Assembly: GCF_019795295.1 (NCBI RefSeq)
Contig: NZ_JAIMCG010000012.1
Location: forward strand, 100,916-164,915
From: Cupriavidus sp. AU9028
Lineage (GTDB): Bacteria; Pseudomonadota; Gammaproteobacteria; Burkholderiales; Burkholderiaceae
Length of the DNA: 64,000 bases
Direction of reading: 5' to 3'
In this document: piece by piece, positions 16,844 to 26,053 of the stretch
How the letters are laid out: every line of letters starts with the position of its first letter
How positions within the stretch are numbered: the stretch's first letter is position 1
Notes under the pieces: model-generated
What the model saw: only the letters and a program-made list of their open reading frames with translations
The model's database searches: none
Told to the model about the DNA's origin: nothing
Made by a program: the position numbers and the translations under genes

Positions 16844-17686
16844 TCAGTTCAGCACGGCGCTCAACTGGCGTCGCCAGCTGGCGACGCTCTGCGGGTCGGG
16901 CATCATGCCGAACACCGACAGCATGGTCTTGCGGCCGATATCGTCGCCGAAGGCGCGGTTCTGCCGCACGATCTCCAGCAGTTGTGCCAGCGCGGGCTCG
17001 TACTGGCGCCGCGCGATCAGCAGCTGGGCGAGATCCAGCCGGGCCTGCAGATCGCTCGGGTCCGCCTGCACGCGGCCGGCCAGCGTGGCCTCGTCGGGCA
17101 GGCCGGCCAGGCCGCGCAATGCCTCCAGCCGCGTGACCAGCGCCGCATGGCCTTCCTCCTGGGCGGCGCGCTCGGTCAGCATGCCGAACTCGGTCTCGGC
17201 CGCCTGCATCGCGTTCTCGTCCAGCAGGAAGCCGATGTACTCGATGCGGGCCTCGTCGAAGCCGGGATCGAACGCCACCGCGGCCTGGAACGCGGCGCGG
17301 GCCGCTTCCCGGTCGCCCTGCGCCAGCGCTGCGCGGGCCTGCCGCAGCGACACCTGGCCGGGGTTCGGGGTCACCCGCTCGATGAACTGGCGCAGCCCCG
17401 ATTCGGGCAGCACGCCGACAAACTGGTCCACTGGCCGGCCGTCGACGAAGGCGATCACGTGCGGAATGCTGCGGACGGCGAAATGCGCCGCCAGCGGCTG
17501 ATTTTCGTCGACGTTGACCTTCGCCAGCTTCCAGCGCCCGCCGGCCTCGCGCTCCAGCTTCTCCAGCAACGGGCCCAGGGTCTGGCAGGGACCGCACCAG
17601 GGGGCCCAGAAGTCGACCAGCACCGGCACGCGGCGCGACAGCTCGACCACGTCGTTTTCGAAGTTCTGCAGGGTTACGTCGCTCAT
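16844..17686 (-). CDS. ybbN: Thioredoxin-TPR protein (YbbN/CnoX family)
   Basis: CnoX/YbbN proteins are holdases that protect clients from oxidative aggregation and pass them to GroEL. The 280-residue product has an N-terminal thioredoxin domain with an intact WCGPC site (Cys31, Cys34). A C-terminal TPR-like helical region follows (residues about 115-280, with ARAALAQGDREAARAAF, FLLDENAMQAAE, DLAQLLIARRQYEPAL). E. coli CnoX lacks the first active-site cysteine, so this protein could be redox-active. The start at 17686 follows GAGG and begins the conserved MSDVTLQNFE. It is divergent from the acyl-CoA synthetase gene. Confidence 0.92.
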   Translation of the reverse strand: MSDVTLQNFENDVVELSRRVPVLVDFWAPWCGPCQTLGPLLEKLEREAGGRWKLAKVNVDENQPLAAHFAVRSIPHVIAFVDGRPVDQFVGVLPESGLRQFIERVTPNPGQVSLRQARAALAQGDREAARAAFQAAVAFDPGFDEARIEYIGFLLDENAMQAAETEFGMLTERAAQEEGHAALVTRLEALRGLAGLPDEATLAGRVQADPSDLQARLDLAQLLIARRQYEPALAQLLEIVRQNRAFGDDIGRKTMLSVFGMMPDPQSVASWRRQLSAVLN

Positions 17687-17839
17687 CGGTTGCCTCGATA
17701 GTTCGCTGTCCGGCACATTCCGGACACTCGGTTCCGTGGAACAGGTAAGGTCGGACCGCAGCGAATCAAGCATGTTCAGTGCAGCCCGCCGCGCGGACAT
17801 CGCAAGCCGTCCGGGCGGGCCTTGGGGATTGTCCCCCAT

Positions 17840-17868
17840 TGGAAATAGAACGATCGTTCAGTTATATT
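17840..17868 (+). promoter_or_regulatory. Promoter with 12-bp palindromic operator, upstream of the acyl-CoA synthetase
   Basis: GAACGATCGTTC at 17848-17859 is a perfect palindrome. It lies inside the 17-base spacer between a weak -35 TGGAAA (17840-17845) and -10 TATATT (17863-17868). Such placement suits a TetR-type repressor. TetR proteins (FadR, PsrA and FadP types) commonly control fatty-acid activation genes through similar sites. The regulator itself is not adjacent, and the assignment is inferred. Confidence 0.55.
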
Positions 17869-17953
17869 GACTGACGATCCGAAAACCGGCACGTCGCCCG
17901 CGCCCGCCAGTGCCTGGCGACAGCCAAGACGGCCAAGACAGCCAGGAGACACC

Positions 17954-19651
17954 ATGCCCGACCAGCAGCCTCGCCCTCATTTCCAGTTCTGGCCCAAGCG
18001 CCTTCCCACGGCGATCGTGCTGCCCGAAACCTCGCTCTGGTACAACCTGGAGGTGTCCGCACGGCGCTACGCCGACAAGGCGGCGATCCGCTATTTTGGC
18101 AAGGCGATCACCTTCCGGGAACTGGAGGAGCAGGCCACGGCGCTGGCCGGCTGGCTGCAGCAGAAGGCCGGCGTTGCCAAGGGCGACCGCGTGCTGCTGT
18201 ACATGCAGAACTGCCCGCAGTTCATCCTGTCCTACTACGCCATCCTGCGCGCCGATGCGGTGGTGGTGCCGGTCAACCCGATGAACCGGGCCGAGGAGTT
18301 CAAGCACTATGTGACCGACGCCGGCGCCACCGTGGCGATCTGCAGCGCCGACCTGGCCGGCGGTGTCGCCGCCGCCAACGCCGAACTGCCGGCGGAGCAG
18401 CAGCTGCAACATTTGCTGGTCACCCACTATGCCGACGCGCTGCCGTCGTCCCATGTCCATCCCGAGGACGAGCCGCCGGCCTGGCTCACCGCCGAGCATC
18501 CGCTGCCGGAAGGAGCGACGCCATGGACCGAGGCGATGCAGGCGGGGCTGCAGCCCGGTCCGCATACCGCCGGGCCGGACGACATGGCGGTGATGCCGTA
18601 CACCTCGGGCACCACCGGCTTTCCCAAGGGCTGCATCCATACGCACCGCTCGGTGATGCACAACGTCGTCGGCGGCGCGACCTGGTCCGGCGGGGGCGCG
18701 GAGTCGGTGATCCTGTCGGTGCTGCCGCTGTTCCATGTCACCGGCATGCAGTACGGCATGAACGGGCCGATCTACAGCGGTGCCACGGTGGTGATGCTGC
18801 CGCGCTGGGACCGGGAGGTGGCCGGGCGGCTGATCTCGCGGTATCAGGTCACGCACTGGACCAATATCCCGACCATGGTGATCGATTTCCTCGCCAGCCC
18901 GAACCTGGAGAGCTTCGACCTGTCGAGCCTGCGCTATATCGGCGGGGGCGGCGCGGCGATGCCGCAGGCCGTCGCCGAGCGGCTGCGCGAACAGTTCGGG
19001 CTGAACTATCTGGAGGGCTACGGCCTGTCGGAAACGATGGCGCCGACCCACAGCAATCCCTACGACCGTCCCAAGCTGCAGTGCCTGGGCGTGCCGACCT
19101 TCAACACCGATGCGCGCGTGGTCGATCCCGCCACGCTGCAGGAGCTGCCGCCGGGCGAGGTGGGCGAGATCATCGTGTCGGGCCCGCAGGTATTCAAGGG
19201 CTACTGGGGCAAGCCCGACGCGACGCGCGAGGCCTTCATCGAGTTCGAGGGCAAGACCTTCTTCCGCACCGGCGATCTGGGGCGGATGGACGAGGACGGG
19301 TATTACTTCATCACCGACCGGCTCAAGCGGATGATCAACGCGTCGGGTTTCAAGGTCTGGCCCGCCGAGGTGGAAAACCTGCTGTATCGCCATCCGGACG
19401 TGCAGGAGGCCTGCATCATCGGCACGCGCGATCCGTATCGCGGCGAGACCGTCAAGGCGGTGGTCGTGCTGAAGGCCCACGCCCGCGGCAAGACCACGCC
19501 GGAGCAGATCATCGACTGGGCCAAGGAGAACATGGCGGCCTACAAGTACCCGCGAGTGGTCGAGTTCGTCGATGCGCTGCCCAAGTCGGGTACCGGCAAG
19601 GTGATGTGGCGGCAGTTGCAGGAGGCGGAGAACGCGGCCCGGCGCGGCTGA
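17954..19651 (+). CDS. Long/medium-chain fatty acid-CoA ligase
   Basis: This 565-residue AMP-forming ligase converts a fatty acid to acyl-CoA for beta-oxidation or lipid use. Motifs include the P-loop YTSGTTGFPKG from residue 216, YLEGYGLSETM, FFRTGDLGRMDEDGY, RLKRMINASGFKVWP, and the catalytic lysine Lys549 in SGTGKV. ATG 17954 is preceded by CAGGAGA; an upstream in-frame ATG at 17867 overlaps the operator region and was rejected. It is a single-gene unit with its own operator, divergent from the thioredoxin/TPR gene. Chain-length preference cannot be read from sequence. Confidence 0.92.
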   Translation: MPDQQPRPHFQFWPKRLPTAIVLPETSLWYNLEVSARRYADKAAIRYFGKAITFRELEEQATALAGWLQQKAGVAKGDRVLLYMQNCPQFILSYYAILRADAVVVPVNPMNRAEEFKHYVTDAGATVAICSADLAGGVAAANAELPAEQQLQHLLVTHYADALPSSHVHPEDEPPAWLTAEHPLPEGATPWTEAMQAGLQPGPHTAGPDDMAVMPYTSGTTGFPKGCIHTHRSVMHNVVGGATWSGGGAESVILSVLPLFHVTGMQYGMNGPIYSGATVVMLPRWDREVAGRLISRYQVTHWTNIPTMVIDFLASPNLESFDLSSLRYIGGGGAAMPQAVAERLREQFGLNYLEGYGLSETMAPTHSNPYDRPKLQCLGVPTFNTDARVVDPATLQELPPGEVGEIIVSGPQVFKGYWGKPDATREAFIEFEGKTFFRTGDLGRMDEDGYYFITDRLKRMINASGFKVWPAEVENLLYRHPDVQEACIIGTRDPYRGETVKAVVVLKAHARGKTTPEQIIDWAKENMAAYKYPRVVEFVDALPKSGTGKVMWRQLQEAENAARRG

Positions 19652-19683
19652 TCCTGTGCCGGGGCGGGGGCGGCGCGCGGGTC

Positions 19684-20487
19684 TCAGTGGCCTCGCGCCC
19701 GCATCAGCATCTTCACCATGGTCTTGTAGCCGCGCTGGCGGGCATGGCGCGTCGGCGTGTTGCCGTCCCGATCGGCCAGGTTGGCGTCGGCGCCCGCATC
19801 GAGCAGCAGCTGCACCACCTGTTCATAGCGCGCACTGCCGTCGCCAAGCACGATTGCTTCCAGCAGGGCGGTCCAGCCCAGCCCGTTCACGTGGTCGACC
19901 TGCACGCCCGCCTGCAGCAGCAGCCGGACCACCTCCGGGTTGCCGCGTTGCGCGGCCACCGTCAACGCCGTGCCCCGGTAGCGGTCCATCGCGTTGGGGT
20001 CGCCGCCGTGCGCCAGCGCCAGCCGCACCAGCTCGACCTGGTTGGTCGCCGCCGCCAGCAGGATGGCGCTGTTCGATTCCCGGTCCTGATGGTTGACGTC
20101 CGCCCCCGCCTGCATCAGCGCCCGCGCAATGCGGGCGTGCCGCAGGTTGACGGCGACCAGCAGCGCGGTGCGGCCGCGCTCGTCCTGTGCATGGGCCGAG
20201 GCGCCGGCCGCGATCAACCGTTGCACCAGTTCCAGGTCTCCGGCGGCAGCGGCGACCAGCAGGTTGCGGTCCAGCGCGGTAACGCCGCCGGTGCGGCGCG
20301 CGGTCGAGCCCTGTGGCGGGGAAGGGCGCGGCTTGGCAGGCCCTGGCGAGGTGGCGATCGATGCGGGCCGCATGCCGGGCGGCATCGCGCCTGCGCTGGC
20401 CAGCAGGGCGCCTCCCAGCAGCAGCGTTCCCAGTCCCAGTGCCTCGGCGGCCTTCAGGCGGCGGGGATGGGCAGTGGGCGTGGACAT
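19684..20487 (-). CDS. Exported ankyrin-repeat protein
   Basis: The 267-residue protein starts with a basic stretch then a hydrophobic segment (ALGLGTLLLGGALLASAGAM), consistent with a signal peptide or membrane anchor. After a Pro-rich linker (residues 35-60) there are about five ankyrin repeats. Examples are NLLVAAAAGDLELVQRLIAAGAS, TALTVAAQRGNPEVVRLLLQAG and TALLEAIVLGDGSARYEQVV. Ankyrin repeats mediate protein contacts; periplasmic members have been linked to catalase or stress functions, but the role here is unknown. The stop of chaC lies 14 bases away and both genes are on the minus strand with chaC first, so they are probably co-transcribed. Confidence 0.82.
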   Translation of the reverse strand: MSTPTAHPRRLKAAEALGLGTLLLGGALLASAGAMPPGMRPASIATSPGPAKPRPSPPQGSTARRTGGVTALDRNLLVAAAAGDLELVQRLIAAGASAHAQDERGRTALLVAVNLRHARIARALMQAGADVNHQDRESNSAILLAAATNQVELVRLALAHGGDPNAMDRYRGTALTVAAQRGNPEVVRLLLQAGVQVDHVNGLGWTALLEAIVLGDGSARYEQVVQLLLDAGADANLADRDGNTPTRHARQRGYKTMVKMLMRARGH

Positions 20488-20501
20488 GGTCGGGTGTGCC
20501 G

Positions 20502-21308
20502 TCAGGCGGCGGCGCGGCGCGGGCCGGGGGCGGGATCGGCGGCAGGTTCGGTCACCGGGTCGCTGGGCGCCGGCCTTGCCGGGTCGGCGCTCCTCGCCTG
20601 CGCGGCCAGCGCATCCGCGGCCTGGATCTGCCGCCACAGCCGGCTCAGGTAGGGATCGTCCAGGCCGTGCGTGGCCAGTCCCAGCACGGTCTGGTGCAGG
20701 TAGTCCCGCGCCGGGCCGTACAGACCGCAGGCGTGTTGCAGGCATCCGACGATCTGCTCGTCCGGCAGCCGGCCGGCATAGGCTTCATGGGAGCGGTTCA
20801 TCACGAAAGCGAGCGCTCGCTGGGGGGTCGGCTCGCCCGCCAGTTTCACGCGCAGCCAGCGGGGGTGATAGGCCCCCGTCATCATCTCGCGGCGCCACAG
20901 TACGCGAAATTCCTGCTCAAGAACCGCCTCCGGTATCCGAAAGACCATGCCATGGCAGGAGCCGCCGCGGTCCAGCCCGAGCACGAGTCCGGGACGGTCC
21001 CAGGTGCCGCGATTGATGCGGGAATACAGATAGAAGCCGCGATGGTAGCCGTGCACGGTCGCCAGGCGCCGCTCGGTGTGCACCACCATCGGGTTCCAGA
21101 TCAGCGAGCCGTAGCCGAACAGCCAGACATCGCCGCCGTGCCTGTCATCGGCGCCTGCGCCGGCGGTGGCGATCCGGGGGCGGCTCTGCAGGGCGGCGCG
21201 CACGGACCGATCGAGTGCTTCGTCGGAAAGCAGCGTCGAGGCGACCGGGGTGCTGTTCAGGGATGCCCGCAGCCGGTCCGCCTCGAGATCTTGTCGGGTG
21301 ATGGCCAT
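20502..21308 (-). CDS. chaC: ChaC-like gamma-glutamylcyclotransferase
   Basis: ChaC enzymes degrade glutathione to 5-oxoproline and Cys-Gly in the cytoplasm. The 268-residue product has the signature VWLFGYGSLIWNP (GYGSL at residues 65-69), the conserved ATVHGYHRGFYLYSRINRGT, PGLVLGLDRGGSCHGMVFRI, and the family's C-terminal HGLDDPYLSRLW. It carries an extra 60-residue N-terminal helical part and a Pro/Ala-rich tail of about 30 residues. The gene heads a two-gene minus-strand unit with the ankyrin protein. Confidence 0.9.
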   Translation of the reverse strand: MAITRQDLEADRLRASLNSTPVASTLLSDEALDRSVRAALQSRPRIATAGAGADDRHGGDVWLFGYGSLIWNPMVVHTERRLATVHGYHRGFYLYSRINRGTWDRPGLVLGLDRGGSCHGMVFRIPEAVLEQEFRVLWRREMMTGAYHPRWLRVKLAGEPTPQRALAFVMNRSHEAYAGRLPDEQIVGCLQHACGLYGPARDYLHQTVLGLATHGLDDPYLSRLWRQIQAADALAAQARSADPARPAPSDPVTEPAADPAPGPRRAAA

Positions 21309-21484
21309 GAGTGCAAGGATAATGCAAAGGCCGGCAGCACAGTCGCATGGCCGTCGACCGCAAGGGGATGGACGCCGGTATGTCGGTTGACGGCAACGTC
21401 CGCCGGAAGGCCGGTGCGGCTGCTGTGGCGCATGCGCCGCCGGCAGTCGAATCTACGACGCATCACTGCAAGGAGAGAGGGGCA

Positions 21485-21805
21485 ATGGCGAGAACGCTTA
21501 CGGTGGCCTTCGGCACCGGCCGGGAGTTCGAATACACGATTGGCGACAGCGAACTGGCGGGCATCAGCGACGATGCCGGCTGGGCGTGGTTCGACCGCGA
21601 ATATGCCGAGCTGGACTGCAAGGCGTCGAGTCCGGTCGGCAAGGTGCTGGTGATCGACAAGATCCTGAGCGTGGCGCGCTTCTCGGGCGAGCAGCGCTTT
21701 GCCAACGACACGGATTGGGCGCGCGATTATGCGCGGCACGCGGCGCATCTGCTGGGACGCGACCGCGTGCGGGTGGACGTGGGGAACGCCTCGATCGGCT
21801 TCTGA
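21485..21805 (+). CDS. Conserved hypothetical protein, 106 residues
   Basis: I do not recognise the family. The protein begins MARTLTVAFGTGREFEYTIG and is acidic-to-neutral with no signal peptide or membrane segment. It has a Trp/Asp-rich middle (DAGWAWFDREYAEL) and ends in DVGNASIGF. A strong AAGGAGAGAGG precedes ATG 21485, which makes it a real gene; the longer in-frame start at 21347 has no support. It converges on the FKBP gene with 11 bases between stops. Confidence 0.7.
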   Translation: MARTLTVAFGTGREFEYTIGDSELAGISDDAGWAWFDREYAELDCKASSPVGKVLVIDKILSVARFSGEQRFANDTDWARDYARHAAHLLGRDRVRVDVGNASIGF

Positions 21806-21816
21806 CAGCCGGCCGG

Positions 21817-22164
21817 TCAGACCGACAGCAGTTCGACTTCGAACAGCAGCGTGGCGTTGGGCGGAATCACGCCGCCGGCGCCGCGCGCGCCGTAGCCCAG
21901 GTCCGCCGGAATGACGAGGCGACGGGTACCGCCCACCTTCATGCCCTGCACGCCTTCATCCCAGCCGCGGATCACATGGCCGGCGCCGAGGGGGAAGACG
22001 AAGGGGTCGTTGCGGTCCTTGCTCGAATCGAACTTGCGGCCCGGTTGGCCGTTCTCGTAGAGCCAGCCGGTGTAATGGACCGTGACGTGCTTGCCGGCGG
22101 TCGCTTCGGCGCCATTGCCGGGGACGGTGTCTTCGTATTGCAGGCCGGAGGGGGTGGTGATCAT
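21817..22164 (-). CDS. FKBP-type peptidyl-prolyl cis-trans isomerase
   Basis: This small cytoplasmic isomerase catalyses proline peptide-bond rotation in protein folding. The 115-residue product is a single FKBP domain: [45 protein letters not shown], and the closing [13 protein letters not shown]. The start at 22164 follows AAAGGAAA with good spacing; upstream codons in frame run through a terminator. Length and sequence match the stand-alone FkpB/Fbp-type proteins of betaproteobacteria. Confidence 0.95.
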   Translation of the reverse strand: MITTPSGLQYEDTVPGNGAEATAGKHVTVHYTGWLYENGQPGRKFDSSKDRNDPFVFPLGAGHVIRGWDEGVQGMKVGGTRRLVIPADLGYGARGAGGVIPPNATLLFEVELLSV

Positions 22165-22189
22165 GCCGTTTCCTTTCGTGACGGGCGGG

Positions 22190-22224
22190 AAAAAAACGGC
22201 GGGCGATGAGAGCCATCGCCCGCC
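22190..22224 (-). terminator. Rho-independent terminator after yaeQ
   Basis: A perfect 11-base stem (22198-22208 with 22214-22224, GGCGGGCGATG arm) has a five-base loop. On the minus strand it is followed by seven T residues (positions 22196-22190). It ends the yaeQ transcript just before the FKBP ribosome site. Confidence 0.9.
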
Positions 22225-22282
22225 CCGGATGCGCCAGTGTAGCGGTTTTGGCAGCGCCGGTGCGCGCGGCGCCGGCTGCCGT

Positions 22283-22828
22283 TCAGCCGGCCTGCTGCCA
22301 GGTGTCCAGCCGCAACTGCACGCTGCGCTCGTCATCGCTGACCCAGATCTCGCCGTCCTGGATCGTCACGGTCAGCCGCATCGCCCGGCGGGCCAGTTGC
22401 GCCAGCTCCTCGACCGCTTCGCCGGGAATGCTCCGCACGGTCAGGTTGCGCAGCTTGCCGGCCTTGCCGGAGACGGATTTCCACCATTCCCGCGCGCTGG
22501 CCGGCTGGTAGACGAAGACGGTGACCCGGTCGGCGCGCGAGGCGGCGCGCTTGAGACGGGCCTCGTCCGGCTGGCCGAGGTCGATCCAGTGGGCGATGTC
22601 GCCGGTCAGCGTCTTTTCCCAGAGATCCGGCTCGTCCGGCTCGTCCAGGCCGCGCGTCAGCGCCAGGTCCTCGCTCGCCTCGCAGGCGAAGGCGAGCAGG
22701 CGCACCATCATGCGCGCATCGTTCTCGGACGGGTGCTGGGCGATGGTCAGGGTGTGGCTGCCGTAGTACTGCCGGTCCATATCGGAGATCGACAGCTCGG
22801 CCTTGCAGATGGTCGACTTCAGTGCCAT
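22283..22828 (-). CDS. yaeQ: YaeQ family protein
   Basis: The 181-residue protein matches YaeQ throughout: [19 protein letters not shown] at the start, [23 protein letters not shown], the acidic [29 protein letters not shown], and the closing [10 protein letters not shown]. YaeQ has a nuclease-like (PD-(D/E)XK) fold. A firm cellular role is not established, although E. coli YaeQ was first noted as a suppressor of RfaH loss. It has its own strong terminator, so it is probably monocistronic or the last gene of a unit. Confidence 0.92.
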   Translation of the reverse strand: MALKSTICKAELSISDMDRQYYGSHTLTIAQHPSENDARMMVRLLAFACEASEDLALTRGLDEPDEPDLWEKTLTGDIAHWIDLGQPDEARLKRAASRADRVTVFVYQPASAREWWKSVSGKAGKLRNLTVRSIPGEAVEELAQLARRAMRLTVTIQDGEIWVSDDERSVQLRLDTWQQAG

Positions 22829-22926
22829 GCGGCGAGGGATCAGGGGTCAGGGGATGCGGTCACGAGGACCGGGACGCCTTGCGGGGCGAACGGAATGGGG
22901 CGCGGCCGACAGCGGCGCGCCCCACG

Positions 22927-22960
22927 GCTGAAGCCGACGACGCGGCGCGTCGGCTTCAGC
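22927..22960. repeat. Perfect 13-bp inverted repeat at the stop of the small membrane gene
   Basis: GCTGAAGCCGACG (22927-22939) is the exact reverse complement of 22948-22960, with an 8-base loop. The stop codon of the 107-residue membrane protein (22956-22958) lies inside the 3' arm. No T-run follows on either strand, so it is not a standard intrinsic terminator. It may still protect or end the transcript. Confidence 0.7.
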
Positions 22961-23279
22961 GGGACTTGCGGTAATCGCTGAGGTAGAAGCGCAGCAGCGC
23001 GGCGGCGGCGACCAGTGCCAGGAAGGCAGCGGCGATCACCATCGCCTGGCCGGCGGCACTGTCGATCTGGCCGTTGACGCCCAGTGCGATCAGGCGGCCG
23101 ATCACCAGCACGGTCAGGATCGGGGTGACCAGGGAGCGCTTGCCATAGGTGCGCAGCACCCATGCCGGGAAGTTGCGCAGGAAATGCGCGAGAAAATCGC
23201 GCGGAATACTGCAGACAAGACAGGCCCCTGCGGCAGCCAGTGACGCAGCCACCACATCCCCTACTCCAATGCCGAACAT
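22956..23279 (-). CDS. Small predicted inner-membrane protein, 107 residues
   Basis: The product has three hydrophobic stretches: near residues 8-24 (VVAASLAAAGACLVCSI), 50-65 (LVTPILTVLVIGRLIAL) and 76-95 (QAMVIAAAFLALVAAAALL). The tail FYLSDYRKSR is basic. It is probably an integral membrane protein. I do not recognise the family or a function. The frame lies between yaeQ and the MAPEG gene on the minus strand; codon pattern and length support a real gene, but its start has only a weak ribosome site. Confidence 0.6.
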   Translation of the reverse strand: MFGIGVGDVVAASLAAAGACLVCSIPRDFLAHFLRNFPAWVLRTYGKRSLVTPILTVLVIGRLIALGVNGQIDSAAGQAMVIAAAFLALVAAAALLRFYLSDYRKSR

Positions 23280-23418
23280 GCTATGCCCCGTTCCTCATGC
23301 CCCGGCTCTGCGGCAGGGGCCAAAATCAGCAAAGCGCTGATTCTACAGAAGATTCAAATGTGGTAGGGCGATGTGCCACACCTTCCGCTGCGGAAATTTC
23401 GGCGGTGAGGCACCGGCG

Positions 23419-23805
23419 TCACTGAGGCACCAGAACGGGCAACAGAAACAGCCCGACGATGCACAAAAACCCCAGCGTCCAGCACAGCGAGCGCAACGTG
23501 GCGCGGTCGGCGAGATAGCAGACCGTGTAAAGCACCCGCAGCACGATGAAAGCGATGGCCAGCTCGTCGATGCGCGCCTGCGGTGCCTGCAGATGGCTTG
23601 CGCACAGCACCGCGGCGGCGAACAGCGGGAACGCCTCGAAGTGGTTGCGATGGGCGAGGTCGGCGCGGCGGGCGCGGCCGGACTGGCGCTCCAGCCAGGC
23701 GCGTGGATCGTGATTGTCGAAACCGGGCGCTCCCCATTTGGCAATGCCCACCGTCGCGATGGGCAGGATACCGGCAATCAGCACGCACCAGAAAGCGATT
23801 GGCAT
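23419..23805 (-). CDS. MAPEG family membrane protein
   Basis: The 128-residue protein has the MAPEG four-helix layout: FWCVLIAGILPIATVGIAKW, then a loop with RQSGRARRADLAHRNHFEAFPLFAAAVL, LAIAFIVLRVLYTVCYLAD, and LGFLCIVGLFLLPVLV. The motif ENHFEAF-like (here RNHFEAF) and the LRVLY helix are family hallmarks. Eukaryotic MAPEG proteins act in glutathione and eicosanoid metabolism; bacterial members are mostly uncharacterised. It is followed on the minus strand by a gap of 139 bases. Confidence 0.88.
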   Translation of the reverse strand: MPIAFWCVLIAGILPIATVGIAKWGAPGFDNHDPRAWLERQSGRARRADLAHRNHFEAFPLFAAAVLCASHLQAPQARIDELAIAFIVLRVLYTVCYLADRATLRSLCWTLGFLCIVGLFLLPVLVPQ

Positions 23806-23859
23806 GGCGGTCCCGGAGGGTTGGGTCGGTTGAGGGGAGGCGTTGGAGCGGGCGCTGGC

Positions 23860-24078
23860 TCAGGCGGCGACGACGCGAATCGTCACGCCGGGCAGCCGGA
23901 CGACCTGGCCGGCGCGGATCTTGGCCGTCTTGCGCGCCTCGGGCACGCCGTCGACGGTGACGTCGCCGGCGGCGACCAGCGCCTTGCCGGCGCCACCGCT
24001 ATCGGCCACGCCGGTCAGCTTCAGCAGGTCGTTCAGCGCGATGAACTCGCGGTCCAGCGTAAAGGTAATGGTCTGCAT
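23860..24078 (-). CDS. S4-domain RNA-binding protein (YbcJ-like)
   Basis: The 72-residue product is a single S4 RNA-binding domain. It begins with FTLDREFIALNDLLKLTGVADSGG, followed by GKALVAAGDVTVDGVPEARKTAKIRAGQVV. E. coli YbcJ-type proteins are linked to ribosome or RNA metabolism without a defined reaction. The gene lies 68 bases downstream of glnS on the same strand and may be co-transcribed with it. Confidence 0.88.
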   Translation of the reverse strand: MQTITFTLDREFIALNDLLKLTGVADSGGAGKALVAAGDVTVDGVPEARKTAKIRAGQVVRLPGVTIRVVAA

Positions 24079-24146
24079 GGAAAGGTTCGGTGCGGCAGGA
24101 AGCGGACGATGCTCGTCCGCTTCCCGCCATTGGGCTGGCTGGCGGC

Positions 24147-25904
24147 TTATTTGCCCCAGCTGTCCTTCAGCCCGACGATGCGGTTGAAGACCGGTCGGCC
24201 CGGCTGGCTGTCCACGCGGTCGGCGACGAAGTAGCCGTGCCGCTCGAACTGGAAGCGGTCCTCCGCGGCCGCGTCGCGCAGGCCCGGCTCCAGATAGGCG
24301 GTGATCACCCGCTTGGAGTCCTCGTTCAGCGCCTCGAGGAAGTTCTTGCCGCCCGAATCCGGATGCGGGTCCTTGAACAGCCGGTCGTACAGGCGCACTT
24401 CCGCTTCATAGGCATGCGCCGCGCTGACCCAGTGGATATTGCCCTTGACCTTGACGCTGTCGGCGCCCGGCGTGCCGCTCTTGGTGTCCGGCAGGTAGTT
24501 CGCATGGACCGCGATGACGTTGCCCTCGGCGTCCTTGTCCACGCCCGTGCATTCGATTACATAGCCATAGCGCAGCCGGACCTTGTTGCCCGGGAACAGG
24601 CGGAAGTAGCCCTTCGGAGGATTCTCGTTGAAGTCCTCGCGCTCGATCCACAGTTCGCGCGACAGCGGGAACACGCGGCGGCCCAGTTCGGGACGCTTCG
24701 GGTGCACCGGCGCCGAGCATTCCTCTTCCTGCCCCTCGGGGTAGTTGTCCAGGATCAGCTTGAGCGGGTCCAGCACTGCCACGCCGCGGGCGGCGCGGCC
24801 ATCGAGATCGTCGCGGACCGCGCCTTCCAGCGTGCTCATGTCGATCCAGCTGTCGGACTTGGCCACGCCGACGCGATCGCAGAATAGCTGGATCGATTCC
24901 GGCGTGAAGCCGCGGCGCCGGATCCCGACGATGGTCGGCATGCGCGGGTCGTCCCAGCCGTCCACGCGGCCCTCGGTCACCAGCTGCAGCAGCTTGCGCT
25001 TGCTGGTGATGGCGTAGGTCAGGTTGAGCCGGGCGAACTCGTACTGGTGCGGCAGCGGTTCGGTGAACACGCCGCTATCGCGCAGCTGGGCCAGCACCCA
25101 GTCGTACAGCGGACGGTTGTTCTCGAACTCCAGCGTGCACAGCGAGTGGGAGATGTTCTCCAGCGCATCCGAGATGCAATGCGTGAAGTCGTACATCGGG
25201 TAGATGCACCACTTGTCGCCGGTGCGGTGGTGATGCGCGTGGCGGATGCGGTACAGCACCGGATCCCGCATCACGATGTTGGGCGCTGCCATGTCGATCT
25301 TCGCGCGCAGTACGTGCTGGCCGTCGGCGTACTTGCCGTCGCGCATGTCGCGGAACAGCTGCAGGTTCTCCTCGGCGCTGCGGTCGCGGTACGGCGAGGG
25401 CGTGCCCGGTTCGGAGAAGTTGCCGCGCGAGGCGGCGATCTGCTCCGCGCTCTGGCTGTCGACATAGGCCACGCCGCGCTGGATCAGCGTTTCCGCGAAG
25501 GCGTACAGCTGGTCGAAGTAGTCGCTGGCGTAGTACAGGTGGCTCTGGCCGTCGCTGCCTTCGCTGGCGTCGTCCCAGCTGAAGCCTAGCCAGCGGACCG
25601 CGTCGATGATCGAGTCGACGTACTCGGTGTCTTCCTTGACCGGGTTGGTGTCGTCGAAGCGCAGGTGGCAGCGGCCGCCATAGTCGCGGGCCAGCCCGAA
25701 GTTCAGGCAGATGCTCTTGGCATGGCCAATATGCAGGTAGCCGTTGGGCTCCGGCGGGAAGCGCGTGATGACCGGGGGAAGCGGGCGGCCCTGCTTGTCC
25801 TTGCGGCCGCTATAGGTGCCGGCGGCGAGGTCCTGGTCGATAATGCTCCGCAGGAAGTTCGATGCCGCGGGCGTGCTGTCTTGGGTATTGAGATCTTGGC
25901 TCAT
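24147..25904 (-). CDS. glnS: Glutaminyl-tRNA synthetase
   Basis: GlnRS charges tRNA-Gln with glutamine. The 585-residue product is full length and contains [17 protein letters not shown] (HIGH motif near residue 52), the tRNA-acceptor domain, the KMSKS-equivalent [10 protein letters not shown], and the two C-terminal anticodon-binding beta barrels ([13 protein letters not shown] at the end). The ATG at 25904 begins the family's N-terminus; the much longer upstream frame overlaps a plus-strand gene and was discarded. A genome with glnS normally decodes Gln directly rather than by amidation. Confidence 0.98.
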   Translation of the reverse strand: MSQDLNTQDSTPAASNFLRSIIDQDLAAGTYSGRKDKQGRPLPPVITRFPPEPNGYLHIGHAKSICLNFGLARDYGGRCHLRFDDTNPVKEDTEYVDSIIDAVRWLGFSWDDASEGSDGQSHLYYASDYFDQLYAFAETLIQRGVAYVDSQSAEQIAASRGNFSEPGTPSPYRDRSAEENLQLFRDMRDGKYADGQHVLRAKIDMAAPNIVMRDPVLYRIRHAHHHRTGDKWCIYPMYDFTHCISDALENISHSLCTLEFENNRPLYDWVLAQLRDSGVFTEPLPHQYEFARLNLTYAITSKRKLLQLVTEGRVDGWDDPRMPTIVGIRRRGFTPESIQLFCDRVGVAKSDSWIDMSTLEGAVRDDLDGRAARGVAVLDPLKLILDNYPEGQEEECSAPVHPKRPELGRRVFPLSRELWIEREDFNENPPKGYFRLFPGNKVRLRYGYVIECTGVDKDAEGNVIAVHANYLPDTKSGTPGADSVKVKGNIHWVSAAHAYEAEVRLYDRLFKDPHPDSGGKNFLEALNEDSKRVITAYLEPGLRDAAAEDRFQFERHGYFVADRVDSQPGRPVFNRIVGLKDSWGK

Positions 25905-26053
25905 GGCTGGGCCGTGGTGGGCCGGATGGTTGGGCCGAACGTTCGGGGCGGCCGATGGTGCTGCGCGGGCGACGAACTTGCCGCCTGCGCCGGCTTTGGC
26001 CGGAACCGGGCATTTTACCGTGTGCCGGCACTTCCGGCTGACAGGAGAAGGCA

